Origin: Coffea arabica
Taxonomy: Eukaryota > Streptophyta > Magnoliopsida > Gentianales > Rubiaceae
Assembly (NCBI RefSeq): GCF_036785885.1
Contig: NC_092323.1
Span: 11,354,501 to 11,418,500 of the forward strand
Length of the DNA: 64,000 bases
Direction of reading: 5' to 3'
Both the position numbers and the translations under genes were made by a program. The notes under the pieces are model-generated. The model worked only from the letters and a program-made list of their open reading frames with translations. It searched no databases and was not told the DNA's origin. Shown one piece after another: positions 10,157-23,729 of this stretch. Every line of letters begins with the position of its first letter. Position 1 is the stretch's first letter.

Positions 10157-13100
10157 TCAGTTACTTTCTATTTGAAAAATCTCAGAACCACCAAAATTCA
10201 GCAAAGCAGCCTCTGGGTAGTAGACATATGATGCAGCAGGGGACACCAGAGCTCCATAAGGTTCTAGCTCATAGCTTGGCTGCGCTGCCCTTGATGGTGC
10301 AAGTGAAGTGCAACATGCATCGCACACAAAAACTGGAGGGACAGCTTCAGAATCCTCAATGCCGCAGCAGCGTGTATGCTGCCATATCTCACACACGTCA
10401 CATGAAACCATCCTCTCACCATCATCGTCCTGAGCACCACACTTACAATTGACTTTCCAATTGTCTGCTCCACCTTCATACCTCAGATCAGTTTCCAGAT
10501 CCAGTCCAGTACCTCTTACCAATAGTTCTGTACCAGACTCAAGAATGCCAAAGAGTACCTCTTCGTCACTCATTCCCTCAGTTTCTATGATATCTGTTAC
10601 CAGAAGATGTTTCATGATGCAGTAAGTGTCCCTCATTGCACTCTGTATAGCTATCTTTAGATCCCCAATGGTAGAATGCAGAGGAACCACAATGCACTCC
10701 CCCCTTGGAAGTTCCCTAGTAAGTTCAGTTTCCATCTCTGTCAAACTTGGCATTAATCTGCAAGTGAATCTAAGTGCGAGATCTTGCTCATCCCTGAATG
10801 GCCACTCCCTTCACAAAGTATTTGCTATTCAGAACTGTACCTGCAGCCAATCTCACCATGTCCACTTCAGGATAATCCAAAAGGATATTATCATACAAGC
10901 AAGAGAGATCACCAAAAACATCATTTCGTGGCACCGTATGACAGGCCTGAACTGCCGCTGGAACTTTTCCTTCATCAAATTTTACACCATTCTTAACCTC
11001 CTCAATTGTGAATTCTAGCTTTCTTGTTGCTCTATTTACCATCCTCCTGACTATGTAACCCCCAACAACCACATTATTCAGTGATTTCAGTACGTAATCA
11101 ATTAAACCTGTATCACCTATTTGTTGGCGAGCTGCATCTCGTACCTCCTGCCTGTTCATCACAGAACTCCTGAATCTGTTTGCTGCTTTCTTCTCCCTTA
11201 AAGCATCAACAATCACATTAGCTGTAAACTCCAATCTTCTAACAGGCCATCGGCTATCCCAATTAGCAGCAACTGCAGAAAATTTCCGGCATTTTGCTGA
11301 CTTCTCCTTTTCAAAATGTTGCTTAAGAACAGCTTTCCTCTCAAAATAACCTGAAGAAACTAACCGTGCCATGGCAGTTGATTTAGCTGCATTTCTTCTC
11401 ATTTCAGCCCTGGACTTGAGAACAAGCATAAATCTGAAGAGATCACGCAAGGTGATCAAATTGGTCTCACTCAAGTTTCTGTAGCAGTGAATTATTTCCT
11501 TGATTTCCTTGCATCTATCTGTGAAATCGAAATCACGAATCACATCATCAAGTTTCAGGGAGCTAAGAAGCTCAATTGCTCTTTCATAATGATGCTCTCT
11601 CACCCCAAAACTGCCATGGCAAAACCGATATCCCCATCTACCAAACCAAGGATGTCCATAAGCAACACCATGAAGCAACCTCAGATCCATCATGTGCTTC
11701 TTTGAAACATCCTCTACTGTGATTTTACTGCAAAAGAACAGAAAAGAAGAGGTAAATTTGGTGCAATTCTCTGCTCTCCAAACACGCAGATTTGGCTTAA
11801 TCTGCAGACATTTTTTTTTTTTTTTCAGATGAAGGGTTATATGAAAAGCATTCTGCTTAACTCAAAACAATTTAGCAAAAGAACTTAGCTGTTCAGATAG
11901 AGATACTTAAAAAAAAATAAAATAAAATATTGTGCCGACTGCATCACATGTACATGGTAGCGCAGTTGGGTAAAGTTCTCAACTCTTCGACTATCAGACA
12001 TGGTGGCACAGAGGAAAAGCGCTCAACCGGGACAATCAGATACTGGAGGGATAATTATTTAAACCAGAACAAAACCTTGAATGTCTGAATATAACCTTTG
12101 GCAGGCATTAGGTCTAGCATTAACTGAATCCTATTTATGCTGCAGGACATGTATGCAACAGGGGGTTTGGAAACCAGAAACTAACAGCCTAACCAAGATT
12201 TTGCAACTGCTGATACAACCGTCATGTCGTTGAAGAAAATAAATTAGATCTACCTCAATTTTGCACACGTCTTATAACTTTAAATGGGAAGTGAGCATAC
12301 TGATATACTAAAAATCGTTTTTGAAAGAAGAGAAAGGAGTCTGGAGAATAACGATAAACTCAATTCTATTCTTTGTTCCCCTTTCATCCACCCTGAACAA
12401 AAAATCAATTTGGTTTTCTACAATCCAGAAGCCCCAAATGCAATTTTTTTTATTTTCAATCATACTGCTATTGTGTATTGGTCCTTAAGCAGGTATGTAA
12501 GCCTCCTGAGGATGCTTCTAACAGACTGCAAATAGCTGAAGTTTGGACTCCTCAACAATTCAATCAGAAGCCAAGGGGAGGAAAAGTAGAAAAGTAGAGC
12601 AGTGAGCATGAAGCTTACAGAATACATCCTCTAATTCTCACTTGTATGCATGTAAGCACAGTATTCTACAATTTAATATGGCCAAAGTTGTTGTAGAACC
12701 ATCAATGATGACTTGAATGACTACTAAAAAGACTATCATAAAGCCAATGAAAATTCTTTCTCCAGTAAAGGAGTACAAATTTTATCAAGATGTACGCTGC
12801 ATCTGAATTTGGAAGATGACTGAAAATAGTGTACTAACTTTAGAGTAACCTCTGAGGCTACATAACCCAAAGTCAGTATTACTAAGACCCCCAAAGTGCA
12901 AAACATTTAGGCAATTAATGGGCAGATAAACCCCGAAGATGTAATCTGGAGGTGTTTGACAAAATACATCTTCATTTCTAAACAAAGATGATAATGACAT
13001 GAGCACGGCACCATATAATGTTGTTAAATGAATGTCCTGCTAGATGGATTATAACATTTAGATTCAAGTTTAGTACAATCACCAAAAACAAGCCAGCATT

Positions 13101-13980
13101 TTAGGGTTCAGATAACTAGAATTGAAAACCATAACTTCTTATTTCCTATTAATGTGGGAAAATAAAACAATCAATTAATACTACCACAAATGATTCATAA
13201 AATTCAAATCCGTTGTCTGAGCAAGATGAATAGAACAACCTTAAATCCAGGATAAATATCATCAAAAGTTAATTTGATGAATTCAAGACATTTCATTACC
13301 TAGCTTGTAGATTAGAGCAGATTCTGTCCCAAAGATCCATTATCTCTCTTCCGCATAGCTTCTTAGATCCACCTTCAATCCCATTAATGCAGAGAAGATG
13401 TCCAAATCCATTGCAGTGAATCAACCCATGCAAGAGATGGGTTTCAAGATCAAAAGCATCTCTTCCCAGAGGCTTATTCCACTCCCCGTCAACTGGTATT
13501 ATCAGATGATACTTCCTTCTGGACACAAAATGATGACTCCACCCTGCAATAATCACAAAAAAAAAAGAGTCCCATGTTCAAGAACCCCGAGAAAATTGCA
13601 GCTCCAATCCAAAATTACATACCCAGATAAAACTCCCAAAAAACCCACTTCAAAATCATCAAAACAAGCAAAAGGGAAGCTTTACCAGCACATCTGCAGT
13701 GATCACAAAAGGGACTGAGGGAGTGCTTCACATGTTCTTCAATAGCGTAGAGAGGAACCACAAATCCCCCCTTTTCATGAACCAGAAATGTGGACCAAAT
13801 TGACATTCCTTCCACTTTATAGTCCTGAAGCTCTGCACACTGTTGAAGGAAAATGCGAATGTTGTCTCTGAAAGGGCCATTGAGCAAGATGGGGTAGCCA
13901 GGATCACCAAAAGTGTGGAATCCATAGTATTTTGGGATGCCTTTTCTCATCTTCTGGGCTTCAAGATTTGATTTTGACAT
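10157..13980 (-). CDS. PHD-finger protein of the MMD1/MS1 group (frameshifted)
   Basis: Nuclear PHD-finger regulator related to Arabidopsis MMD1/DUET, MS1, At2g01810 and At1g33420, several of which are needed in male meiosis or the tapetum. Exons on the - strand are 13980-13686, 13543-13300 and 11727-10157. The joined model is 702 aa, close to my recollection of about 700 for MMD1. The N-terminus has the family's YYGFHTFGDPGYP and CDHCRCAGWSHHF motifs, then HLLHGLIHCNGFGHLL and IMDLWDRIC. The PHD finger lies near residues 605-652 with C4HC3 ligands (C607, C609, C622, C625, H630, C633 or C634, C648, C651). One extra base in a GGG run (CCC at 10807-10809 on the + strand) shifts the frame within the third exon. 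The reading VKEWPFRDEQD expected from the family instead becomes VKGVAIQG and a stop at 10788-10790. As given, translation would end after about 492 residues and lose the PHD finger. Confidence 0.9.
10807..10809 (-). other. Frameshift site in the PHD-finger gene (one extra G)
   Basis: On the coding strand the bases read GTG AAG GGA GTG GCC. Removing one G gives GTG AAG GAG TGG CCA, and the frame then continues through EWPFRDEQDLALRFTC and on to MPSLTEME without a break. No GT donor lies where an intron would repair the frame. It is either a real disabling mutation or a one-base error in a short homopolymer. Confidence 0.85.
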
Positions 13981-14489
13981 TCTTGATGAGGTTTTAGCTC
14001 ATGACATTAATGAAAAATGATTGAGTTTTCTGAGATGAATTCTTGAGGAAAACAGAAGCAGTTCTGGAGCTGGATTTTGTTGCAGAGTTTAGCAGTTATG
14101 ACAAGTGGTGAAGTTAGTTATTTGGCAGAGTATCCTAATGGTTTGTTAGTTATTTGGCGCGGTTGATCGGATGGCTTGAAGTTTGAAAACAAGCCTTGAG
14201 CTGGGGTTTTATTGAATACTTTTGATGATCAATCTGATAGATTGGGAAAGATCCTACGGTGGATGTAGCTCTCCCGCGGTGCCTTGTAGGTCTTCTATTC
14301 CGATGGCTGAGGGAATATGTGGGTCGTCGATTCTTTTTGCAATTGAAATCGTGAGTACGATGCTGCAGCTTGAAATTGTGCCACTGAGATTGATTAGTTC
14401 AGTGATTGACACGCGCTCACGAGCAAATAATTAACATGTGTCCACTGGTAGTGGATAAACGGTTATAGGTTGTTAGGTTGTTTTAGTTT

Positions 14490-15054
14490 GGGAAAATCAC
14501 CTAAAATGTTTCTTACATATTCTTAAAAAAAAATGTTCCTTAATATATCATCAAATATATTTTTTCGTCCTTCATTTTTAAAATATTAAATTTAAATCCA
14601 TTACAAATTCAAATTAGTAAATTTCGTTTCCAACTTAAGTTTTCGACAATTTTTTGTTTGAAAATTATCATGTGATTCACATTCAATCATTTTTTATGTA
14701 CAAAAAAGTCATATCCTACTTTTTTAAAGACCAAAATAAATATGGATTGGATCCAATCCTACTTATTTGAAAAAAAATGAATATGATTCAGTTCAAATCC
14801 TACTTTTTTAGAGTTAAAAATAAATTTGGATTGGGTCATATGTTTAATTACAAATGGGATTTAACTATTTTTGCTCTCAAGAAAATGACTATGTATGAGC
14901 CACGTGATGGAGTCAGGATAAAAAGTGGTTGAAAACCTCAATTGGGATTAAATTTTACCGACTTAATTTTGAAAGGGATGTAAAGTTATCATTTTAACAA
15001 TAAACAACGATTTTTATTTGGTAAAATGTGACAAACATTTTGAACGATTTTCTC
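14490..15054. mobile_element. TIR element (MITE-like), 565 bp
   Basis: The left end GGGAAAATCACCTAAAATGT is mirrored by the right end, which on the other strand reads GAGAAAATCGTTCAAAATGT; similarity continues into the following TTTCTTACAT-type bases. The interior is AT-rich with no coding capacity. The flanks (TTTTAGTTT and TTTCGACTT) are only weakly alike, so the target-site duplication is degraded or misplaced and the superfamily is unresolved. Confidence 0.65.
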
Positions 15055-17941
15055 TTTCGACTTTGTGTTTTCTTGATTTCACTTGCTAATTTGCCATTTT
15101 GGTGAATTGGTAGTATAAGTTGTCTCATGGGCAATGCTTGCTGGTTCTATTAAGAGAAAAAAGGTGAAATATTCAATTCCTGTTATCCACGTCGCTAATT
15201 AAAATTCCCATGATTCAGTAAGTGTGATTTCCATAATCCCATTTGCTCTGGCCCCATGACCAAATTAATTTGTTTTAAATTTCACTTGTTATATTTAATA
15301 TGTGAGTTTTGAAAGTTGGTTCGAGTCTAATGAAACTCAATCGAGCTTTAAATTATATCTGTTGTTATATTTATTAGTAGAAAATATCTATCATACCCTT
15401 ATTTAAAATTATATAAAACACTAATCTATATCACTTGAACTCGACTCGACTCAGTTCGACTATACTCAACTGAACTACATATGATCGATTTCTAGTAAGA
15501 TAAAACAAAATTGAACTTGAATTCAGGTATGTTAACTCAAGTGGATCTCGATTCAACTTGATTATCCCCTAATTAGAGAACATACTATACCTTTAACCCA
15601 AAAAAAAAATGCATGTTAACAATGCAAAGGGTTCTTAGTTATTAAGTGAGATAATTTTAGGTATTGATAGACTACCAAAATCCTTTGTCCCATTCCCTAA
15701 ATGTTACTACCTAATAATGCAGATATAGAATTTACGTAAAGAACATAACAAATTATGAACTTCACAAGCTAGAACTTTAGCGGTATACAGGAAGGTGTTT
15801 AATTCGAAATTATGGGGAAACTACCAATGCAATTTCTTCTTTGTTTCCGCTTTATCTCAATGCAATCTAAAATAATGCTAGTGCTAAGTACTTTTTAAGT
15901 GTCGACATTTCCACTGTCTAATGATCTTGGAAGACAGCAAGGCAGCTAGGCAACAATTTGATCTCCACTTATCCTATTATATCTTAAGTATTTTGTTTAA
16001 AAAATTATTCTCAGTTTGTGTATCTTGAACCACAAGGTAATCAATCAAAGATGATCTCTCTCCAATGGCAAAACAGGTTCCATTTCTCCTCCTGAGCGAC
16101 AAAGTTGCCAACATTATGAAGTCATCACATTGGGTGGAAAAGAATAATTTACCCATTCCAGTCAAACAAGCACTAGTGGACTCCACGTTATCTTCAGAGA
16201 AAATTCTTGCCTTCTTGGATGTTCTTTCCTCCATTTTAATAGCGTCAATGACCGTTTCGAAACGCAGATTGACTTATAGGTCGACTTGGGAACCAAGTCA
16301 CTCGCTCATTGATTGCCAAAAATTCTATCATAAATTTCAACCCTCCTCTTTCTTTTCTCCAATCATCATTTGCATCTTATCTTTCTTATTCTTGATTCAA
16401 TATATTTGAGATTAGTTGATCTTTTGATCGTCAGACTTGGCAGCTTCTTTAAACTATGAATTCCCTAAGAACTTTTTGCTCATCTATTCCCCTCTTGGGA
16501 TATTTTCTCAGTAGTCTTTTTCGTCAGATCACCGATATGAGCTCTGATGAAGATGAGGAGACAATGAAGAGTACCATCGCCAGAGCACAGAATGTAGCAG
16601 CCCAAAAGCATTTTCAGCAAGTTCAACATATCAAAGCATTTTGATCGTCGGTCGAAGTTTCCTTACTTAGACTCAAAAGTCATTGGGGGTACTTCGCTGT
16701 ACTACTGTATTATAATTTCCCTCCTGTAACCCAAAAAGGCTACCATCCCAATAAGAGATTCGACTTCATCATCAAGGGACGAGGGCTTGTATTAATCTTG
16801 TTTTTCTTTTGGTTGTGCTTTCATTTTGCATGTAGATAAAGATCTTGGACATGATTCCAGTTTAGTAAGTTTTAGCTTATTTTACTTGAACTGGCAAGTT
16901 AGTTTTTTCACTTGCAGACCTAGTGCTAGTAAGGTTGTTGTATGCTTCTTCCTTTATTTTCTTTGACTGGGATGGTAATATATCCTGATCTTTTGATTGT
17001 GATCCTACTAAGGATAGCATGATGAAATAGCTTCAACAACTTATCAGATTTCCTCAGTTAATTCCCAAGAAAAGCTTACTTTTCTTTTTATATACTTGTA
17101 TTCACCATGATATCAATTGATCAAGGACTTAATTTTTGTTACTTCTATTGCTGCTATGTTGTTGTCACTGCAAAATTGAAGAATACTTCTAATGGAGGCA
17201 CAACGCTCAAGTGCCTCATCCAAAACCCCATTCCAACCCGATGAACTCAGCATGCACTTGAAATTGATTTTGTTGGCTAAAAAGATGCTTATACCGGAAA
17301 GTGGAGAAAAGCTAGAAGAAAAAAAAAAAAAAAATTCTCCACTCACTGAACAAAAGGATGGTGATTACATATTAAACCAAAGCACTAGTTGCACCCCACG
17401 AATCAGAATCGATCCTTTTGGTCTCTTCTTTCTGTCAGTTTATCAAATCCCAACAACATATGAGCCCTGCGCCGTCTAGCTGCCGTGTCATGCATTAAGT
17501 TGATAACTAGTAGAAAAGGAGGATCTATATTTTTTTGGTCTCCAAAATTATGCATTCACTTTCTTTTCCTTTACTGGATATTTTAACTTGCTACAGAAAC
17601 ATTTTGTGTATTGGATTAGTTTTTTTTTTTTTTGAAGCATGGTTTAGTTTTTTGTTGTGGAAGACTGAAATCAGATACATGGTTAATATAGGAGGTTAAT
17701 ATGCGTGGCGAGAGCAAATGAAGATATATTGAGCTTATAGTCATAAGAGTCCTCACTAAATATATTTATTGAGAAGATACTCATCACCTAGATTCCATGC
17801 AGCATAACGGATACAGGTCCTGTACGCTTGTCAATAATAATTGTTTGGAATAATGTAATATTTTTTGAATAATGTATAATTTTACATGAACTATTTATAA
17901 AACTTAATAATAAAGACGCAATTATTACATATAAAAACCAT

Positions 17942-19671
17942 GGGTCCGTTTGGATTAGTTGTTTTTGGGGTTATTTTTCAAAAACAATACTGTAGCATTT
18001 CATTTTTGAAATACAAGTCCGTTTGGATTAGTTGTTTTTGGGGTTGTTTTTAAAAAACTATATGAAAAACTTTTACTGTAGATGTTTTTTAGATTATTTT
18101 TAGAGGTTTTTTAAAACATATTTTTGAGTATTTTATAATTTATAATTTATATATTTTTATATTTATATACATTTATGCATTTATAATACATTTATAAATA
18201 TTTATAAATAAATATATTTATATATTTATATAAAAATACATCAATATATTATAAATGTATTATATTATACATAATACATAATATAAATATATTTATAAAT
18301 GTATATTATTATAAATGTATAAATTATAAATGAATATTATATAAATGTAAAAATTATAAATTATAAATTTTATATTTTATATAAATATATATTTATGCAT
18401 TTATAATACATTTATAAATATTTATAAATAAATATATTTATATATTTATATAAAAATATATAAATGTATTATATTATATGTAATACATAATATAAATATA
18501 TTTAGAAATGTATAAGTGTATATTATTATAAATATATAAATTATAAATGAATATTATATAAATGTATAAATTAATATATCATAAATATATATTAATATTA
18601 TGTATAAATGTATTAATATAATTAATATAAATATATAAATGTATTAATATTATGTATAAATGTAAAATTAATACTATGTATATTAATATAAATGTATCAA
18701 TGTATTATATTATATATAATACATAATATAAATGTAAATTATAAATATACATAAATATATATATTATGTATAAATGTATAATCTATATAATATATATTAT
18801 ATTATATTATATATAATTTTATAATATATATTTTTTGCATAAATATATTATAAATATATAAAAATATAAAAATATATATTAAATAAATAAATTATATATA
18901 TTATGAATGAATAAATAAATATATAAATACATTATTTATAAATATTTAATATATATAATATACATTAATATTAATTATAAATATTTGAATATTAATAAAT
19001 ATGGTGTTTATATAATATTTCAATTTGTAATATTTATTGTATATTTCATTATATAAATATTTATATAATATATAAATATATAATATAAAATTTTGCAATT
19101 TGTATAATATACATAATATTGTATATATATAATATAATATACATAATATACATTTATACATTATTACATATTATGTATATTATATATTATACATAACTTT
19201 ATTATACATTATTATACACAATAATGTACATAATAATGAAAGTACATTAATAATGTATATATTATAATATAATGTACATAATATATTATGTATAAATATT
19301 TATACATTTATGTATACAATATTACATACTATGTATATTATATTATATTATGTATAATATTAATGTATGTAAATATTTATATAATATATAATATATAACA
19401 TATATAACATATAAATATATAATTTTCAATTTGTATATTTCAATTTACATATTCAATTTACATATTTCAATTTATATATTTCAATTTATATTATATTATT
19501 ATAAATTGAAATATACATATTAAATTTGTATATTTGGAGTTGTTTTTGATATAATGTTTGGATATGGGTGTTTTTGGAATTGTTTTTGAAATACACATTT
19601 ACTGTAGCATTTGGAATGTGAAAAACAGTTTTTCAAAAACAGGTGCAAAAACAAGGAATCCAAACGAACCC
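17942..19671. mobile_element. TIR element with an expanded AT-rich interior, 1730 bp
   Basis: The left terminus GGGTCCGTTTGGATTA and the right terminus (read in reverse complement, GGGTTCGTTTGGATTCC) form inverted repeats. They are flanked by CAT at 17939-17941 and 19672-19674. Subterminal ACTGTAGCATTT motifs occur near both ends. A second copy of the left end (GTCCGTTTGGATTAGTTG) begins near 18017, so the left end is duplicated or nested. The interior, about 18100-19500, is almost pure A/T and includes a 220-bp tandem repeat. A 3-bp duplication suggests a PIF/Harbinger relation, but CAT is not the usual TTA or TAA, so that is tentative. Confidence 0.75.
18172..18600. repeat. 220-bp AT-rich tandem repeat, about two copies
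   Basis: The string TTTATGCATTTATAATACAT starts at 18172 and again at 18392, and the sequence after each start is largely the same for about 200 bases. This gives a 220-bp period inside the element at 17942-19671. The following kilobase is made of shorter, more degenerate ATAAATATAT-type units. Confidence 0.8.
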
Positions 19672-20355
19672 CATATCAGCAGTAATAAAATATCATATCT
19701 ATGTTATGAAGATGTACAAGAAATTTATATAAAATTACAAAATATTCAAAAAATATTATACTATTTAGAGACGATTCGCTGCATATATGACATAGTTAAT
19801 ATTTCAAAATTCGGGGGTGGTGGGGGGCGTTGTGTAAGTAGTTTGCCATTTCTGCATAGGATAGGATGCAGACACTTGTAAGAATTCATGGAATGAACAA
19901 GCCGTTCCATAGTCAACTTTTTCCTTTGACCAATCCTGATCATTGATCTGCAAACCTCGCTGTCATAGGGTGCCTTTTCTTTTTCTTGTTTAATCCTTTT
20001 TCGTGTTATTCAATCAATTTGACAAAATGTCACTGCTTTTAAATTCTTTTACTTGTCTTGTTTGCACCTCAAAATATCCTACAAAATTAGCATTATTTTT
20101 TTGTGTAATTATCTATTTGTTACATTTTAGAAAATGTGTAATTTCATTTGTTAAAAAGCGAAACTATTCGAGTATCATTTGAAGCGTCAATATAGATACG
20201 CATCTTTTCTTTTGATCAGTCAAATTTCATGACCATAACATAACTGTATCAAAAACCAATTCATTTTATTTTATTTTTCTCTTTGAATCGATGATACACT
20301 ATTATTATACAGGGCCAGAGCCACTTGCATTACATTTTACACTGGGAATCAATCC

Positions 20356-23300
20356 TCAATCCGTTTCATTCATCAAATACAGCTTTTGATTATTACTGAT
20401 CATATCCACATCGATAATTTTACCTGCATCCTCTGATAGTATACAAGTGCAGGAAGCAAAATTCAGCTGCTTTGATGCTTCTCTAATCAGCTCTTCGATG
20501 CTATCAGGAACCCATAATACAACACCGCATTTTCGAGCATCCTTAGGCTCCCAAGGGTGAAAAGGAAACACAGTGCATTTCCGTCGTAGCATTTTATCCG
20601 CTGTCGTCCACAGAATTCCATCTTTCAAGTTACAATGATGCAAGAAAGTAAACATATCATTGCAGAGATGCCAAAAGAAACTCCTGATCATGAAGAATGA
20701 TAAAGAGCATAACAGCAAAAGGGAAGACACAACAATCCGAATTCTAGCATCTGCTGACTTGATTGATTAGTTAATAACTGATTCCTGCTACTAATTTTGC
20801 AGCCAACTTTCAAAGCCAGATGAAACAAGGGATAGCAAACTATTGGAACCACAAGGATACATTGAGAATCGGGTCAAGAATGCATGAAATCGAGAGGAGG
20901 GAGTGAGTCACGAAAAGAAAAAAAAAGCAGCTAAGAGAAAACTACAGCAAATCTTTAAAAGTGGTTCTACCAGAAAATTAACAACAAAGATATGTGTACA
21001 CGATCAACTTTTTAGTATATATTGTTAGCTAGTTTAACACACTGCAATCACAGAAACTTCATCTGATACAAGCATTGAGCTTTATAAAAGTGCAAGAACT
21101 CTACTATACCTGTGCTCTCTTGAGAAAGATCAGACAATTCTGACGATTGAGCTGATTCTGCTTCTTCTAAGAGGTCCATCATATTCTTATTTCCAGAAAT
21201 TCTCCCCTCATCAAGTGGAGTGTTTCCCCATCTACCATTAAAACAATTGGCCAGAAGCAGTTTAGCTCTTCATCGTATAGGAAAAAACAAATTAATGTCA
21301 AAGAAAATACACGACCAGAGTATGGTTTGTGAGTACTCAACAGAATTTAAACGAGATCTTTTCACAAATATTTTCCCGATTAACTATCCAAGAATGAACT
21401 TTGAAGAGCCATCACATCTTTATGTTCGAAAAGAATTCAATCCACTTAAAATAATGTGATTAAAAAGTCAAATCAATTCATATGCACCTGTCCCTTGCGA
21501 AAACACTAGCCCCTGCATCCAAAAGCAACTTTGCCATAAAATATTGTCCTTGAGAAGCAGCTACATGGAGTGGAGTTCGTTGATCATAGTCCTTGGAGTT
21601 TGGATCAATGCCTCTAGTTAGAAACCTTCGAAGGAGATCCGAGTCACCCTTCGCAACCACCGTACACAAAAAGTTACCAGCATTCTCAATCTGCAACGAT
21701 GCTCCTTCTTTCACAAGTAATGATGCAACATGTTCATGTCCACTCTTGATAGCTTCAAGTAATGGCGTGTTGCCAAAGTTATCTACTTCCATAATGCATC
21801 AACTTAGTATTTTTGAGATCTTCAGATACAGAAGTCCATCAGGAATTCAATTGCAAGAAGATTCTTTGAAGGTTACCTGTGACATTTATGTCTACACCCT
21901 CTTGGATAAGAAATTGAGCAATATCTTCATATCCTCTTGATGCAGCAAGATGCTGGTGAGAAGACAAAATGAAAAGCTCTACTCAGTCAACACTTGCAGG
22001 AAACAATTATCTGATACTTCTATCATAAGCAACACTCAGTGAAACAACTAAGACACACTAATAATCAGTATTATGATGCCATGTACAATATTAAAAGGAA
22101 ATTTACCAAGGGCGACCGTCCATCATAATCGTTCTTGTTAGGATCAGCACCAGCTCGGATCAAATTTTTCAGCTGCTGAAGATCACCGTAATAAGCTGCA
22201 CTATTTACCTTCAGAGCCAGTTCAGCCTCTTGCTTTACAATATGGAGTGTAATGTCTGACTCCAGTTGCTTCAAGCTAAAAGCTGAATCCTTTTCCTGTT
22301 GTAGGATTTTAGACATAATGAAGAAACTAAAATACCATGCTTTTTTGTTCTTGATGAAGAGATGAGAAAAGAACAATAACATAAAAAATAAAATTCAGAA
22401 ACTAGTTTGGAAGATATCAAAGAAATTAACTTTATGCACAACCAGCCAGAGAAAACCAATAGAAGCAGGAGAAAACATAAGTCAGAATTGGATCATTACA
22501 AGAGTTAAAATACCTCCAGTAAGTTAGTCAGAACTGTTCTCCCATCATGAAAATAAACCTCAAGAATATTGGAGAATGACTGCTTATCAATCCGAAGAAG
22601 TCGACATAGCTCACAAACCCGAACAGTATACGGCTGTGGAATGTTACAAAGAATAGAAACAATTCCAAATACACTGTTAGGCTCTAGAAGTGAAAGTGTC
22701 TCTTCCGAGCCATCTTTTGCTGTGCCAACCTCCTCCTGCACAAAAAGACTTTCATCAATTTAAAATTGATAAGGCCTGATAAGAACAGATGTTGACATGA
22801 TTTTTTTTCTGGCAGTATACTGCCATCATGTTGTGCAGTGTCCTTATCCCAAATAATTTGATAAAGATAATCCAAATTGATTTTATTCCATGCTGGGCAA
22901 GTTAGGTAGAGTATAGGCTCTAAGAAAGAATGGGTATCACTAACATATTGGAAAAGTTATGGACATAAGTTCAACCGAAATAAAAGTTGAAACAAATGAA
23001 AATGTCTCACAATTTTTGGCTCAGTGGAGACTTTCACTGCTCCCTTCACAAACATGTCATTTAGAGAAAAAGAATTGGAAAAACAGACATATTTGAAGAT
23101 GAGCAATTGCAAATCCGGAATGTATGGCGTGTAAGAAAGAAATGACAATTGAATCACATAAAAAGAAGTTAGGAATGAAGGCTACATCTGATATAGAAAG
23201 TTTATTAAGCAGAATACCTACCAAAACACCATGGCAGACAAAATATAGCTGGTCTACTGCATGTCCTTGTTCCATAATGACTTCTCCCGGAAGGAAGAAC

Positions 23301-23698
23301 TCCTCGTGAACTCTAGTTACCTGATAATGAGACAGTATGAAAATAAATCAATGATTCAGGGCCACAAGAGAGATTCAATTCTCTCCAGATTCTTCTTATT
23401 CTCATAATTGATGCTCAGAACTGATACTTGTGCAGAAATTCTATTTCTCGGTTCATTTTTGTCAATATGAAACATATACCAAGAATTGAACAGAAATAAC
23501 AAAACTTCTTTCACGGCTGCAATCATGTCTCAGCAACTGTGTCTCTAGTCCCATCTTATTATTGCCATAGTCAACATGTAGCCTCTATCATGATTTATAA
23601 GGCCAAATCAAATACGTACAGTAAAATTTGAATCCCTTATAGCAGAACTATGCATTAGAACTCCTCCATTCCTGAATCTGCAGCAATTTTAAATGTAG

Positions 23699-23729
<31 letters not shown>

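Larger units (their letters stand above)
13981..20355. other. Intergenic region rich in MITE-like elements
   Basis: 6.4 kb separating two genes that are both on the - strand. It holds a TIR element at 14490-15054, a repeat-like stretch with scattered GACTCGACTC motifs near 15300-15560, and a large AT-rich TIR element at 17942-19671. Frames at 15977-16234 (-), 16065-16409 (+), 16456-16644 (+) and 17113-17479 (both strands) match no family I know. They are not supported as genes. The first 200 bases should include the 5' UTR and promoter of the PHD-finger gene. Confidence 0.6.

Noticed and set aside
16065-17479. Cluster of overlapping frames on both strands that might be an unknown gene
   Set aside because: No family resemblance, poly-A-encoded lysine runs, and both strands are equally open; more likely repeat remnants or chance.
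18946-19161. 71-codon frame rich in Tyr/Ile/Asn
   Set aside because: It is a translation of AT-rich satellite inside a TIR element.
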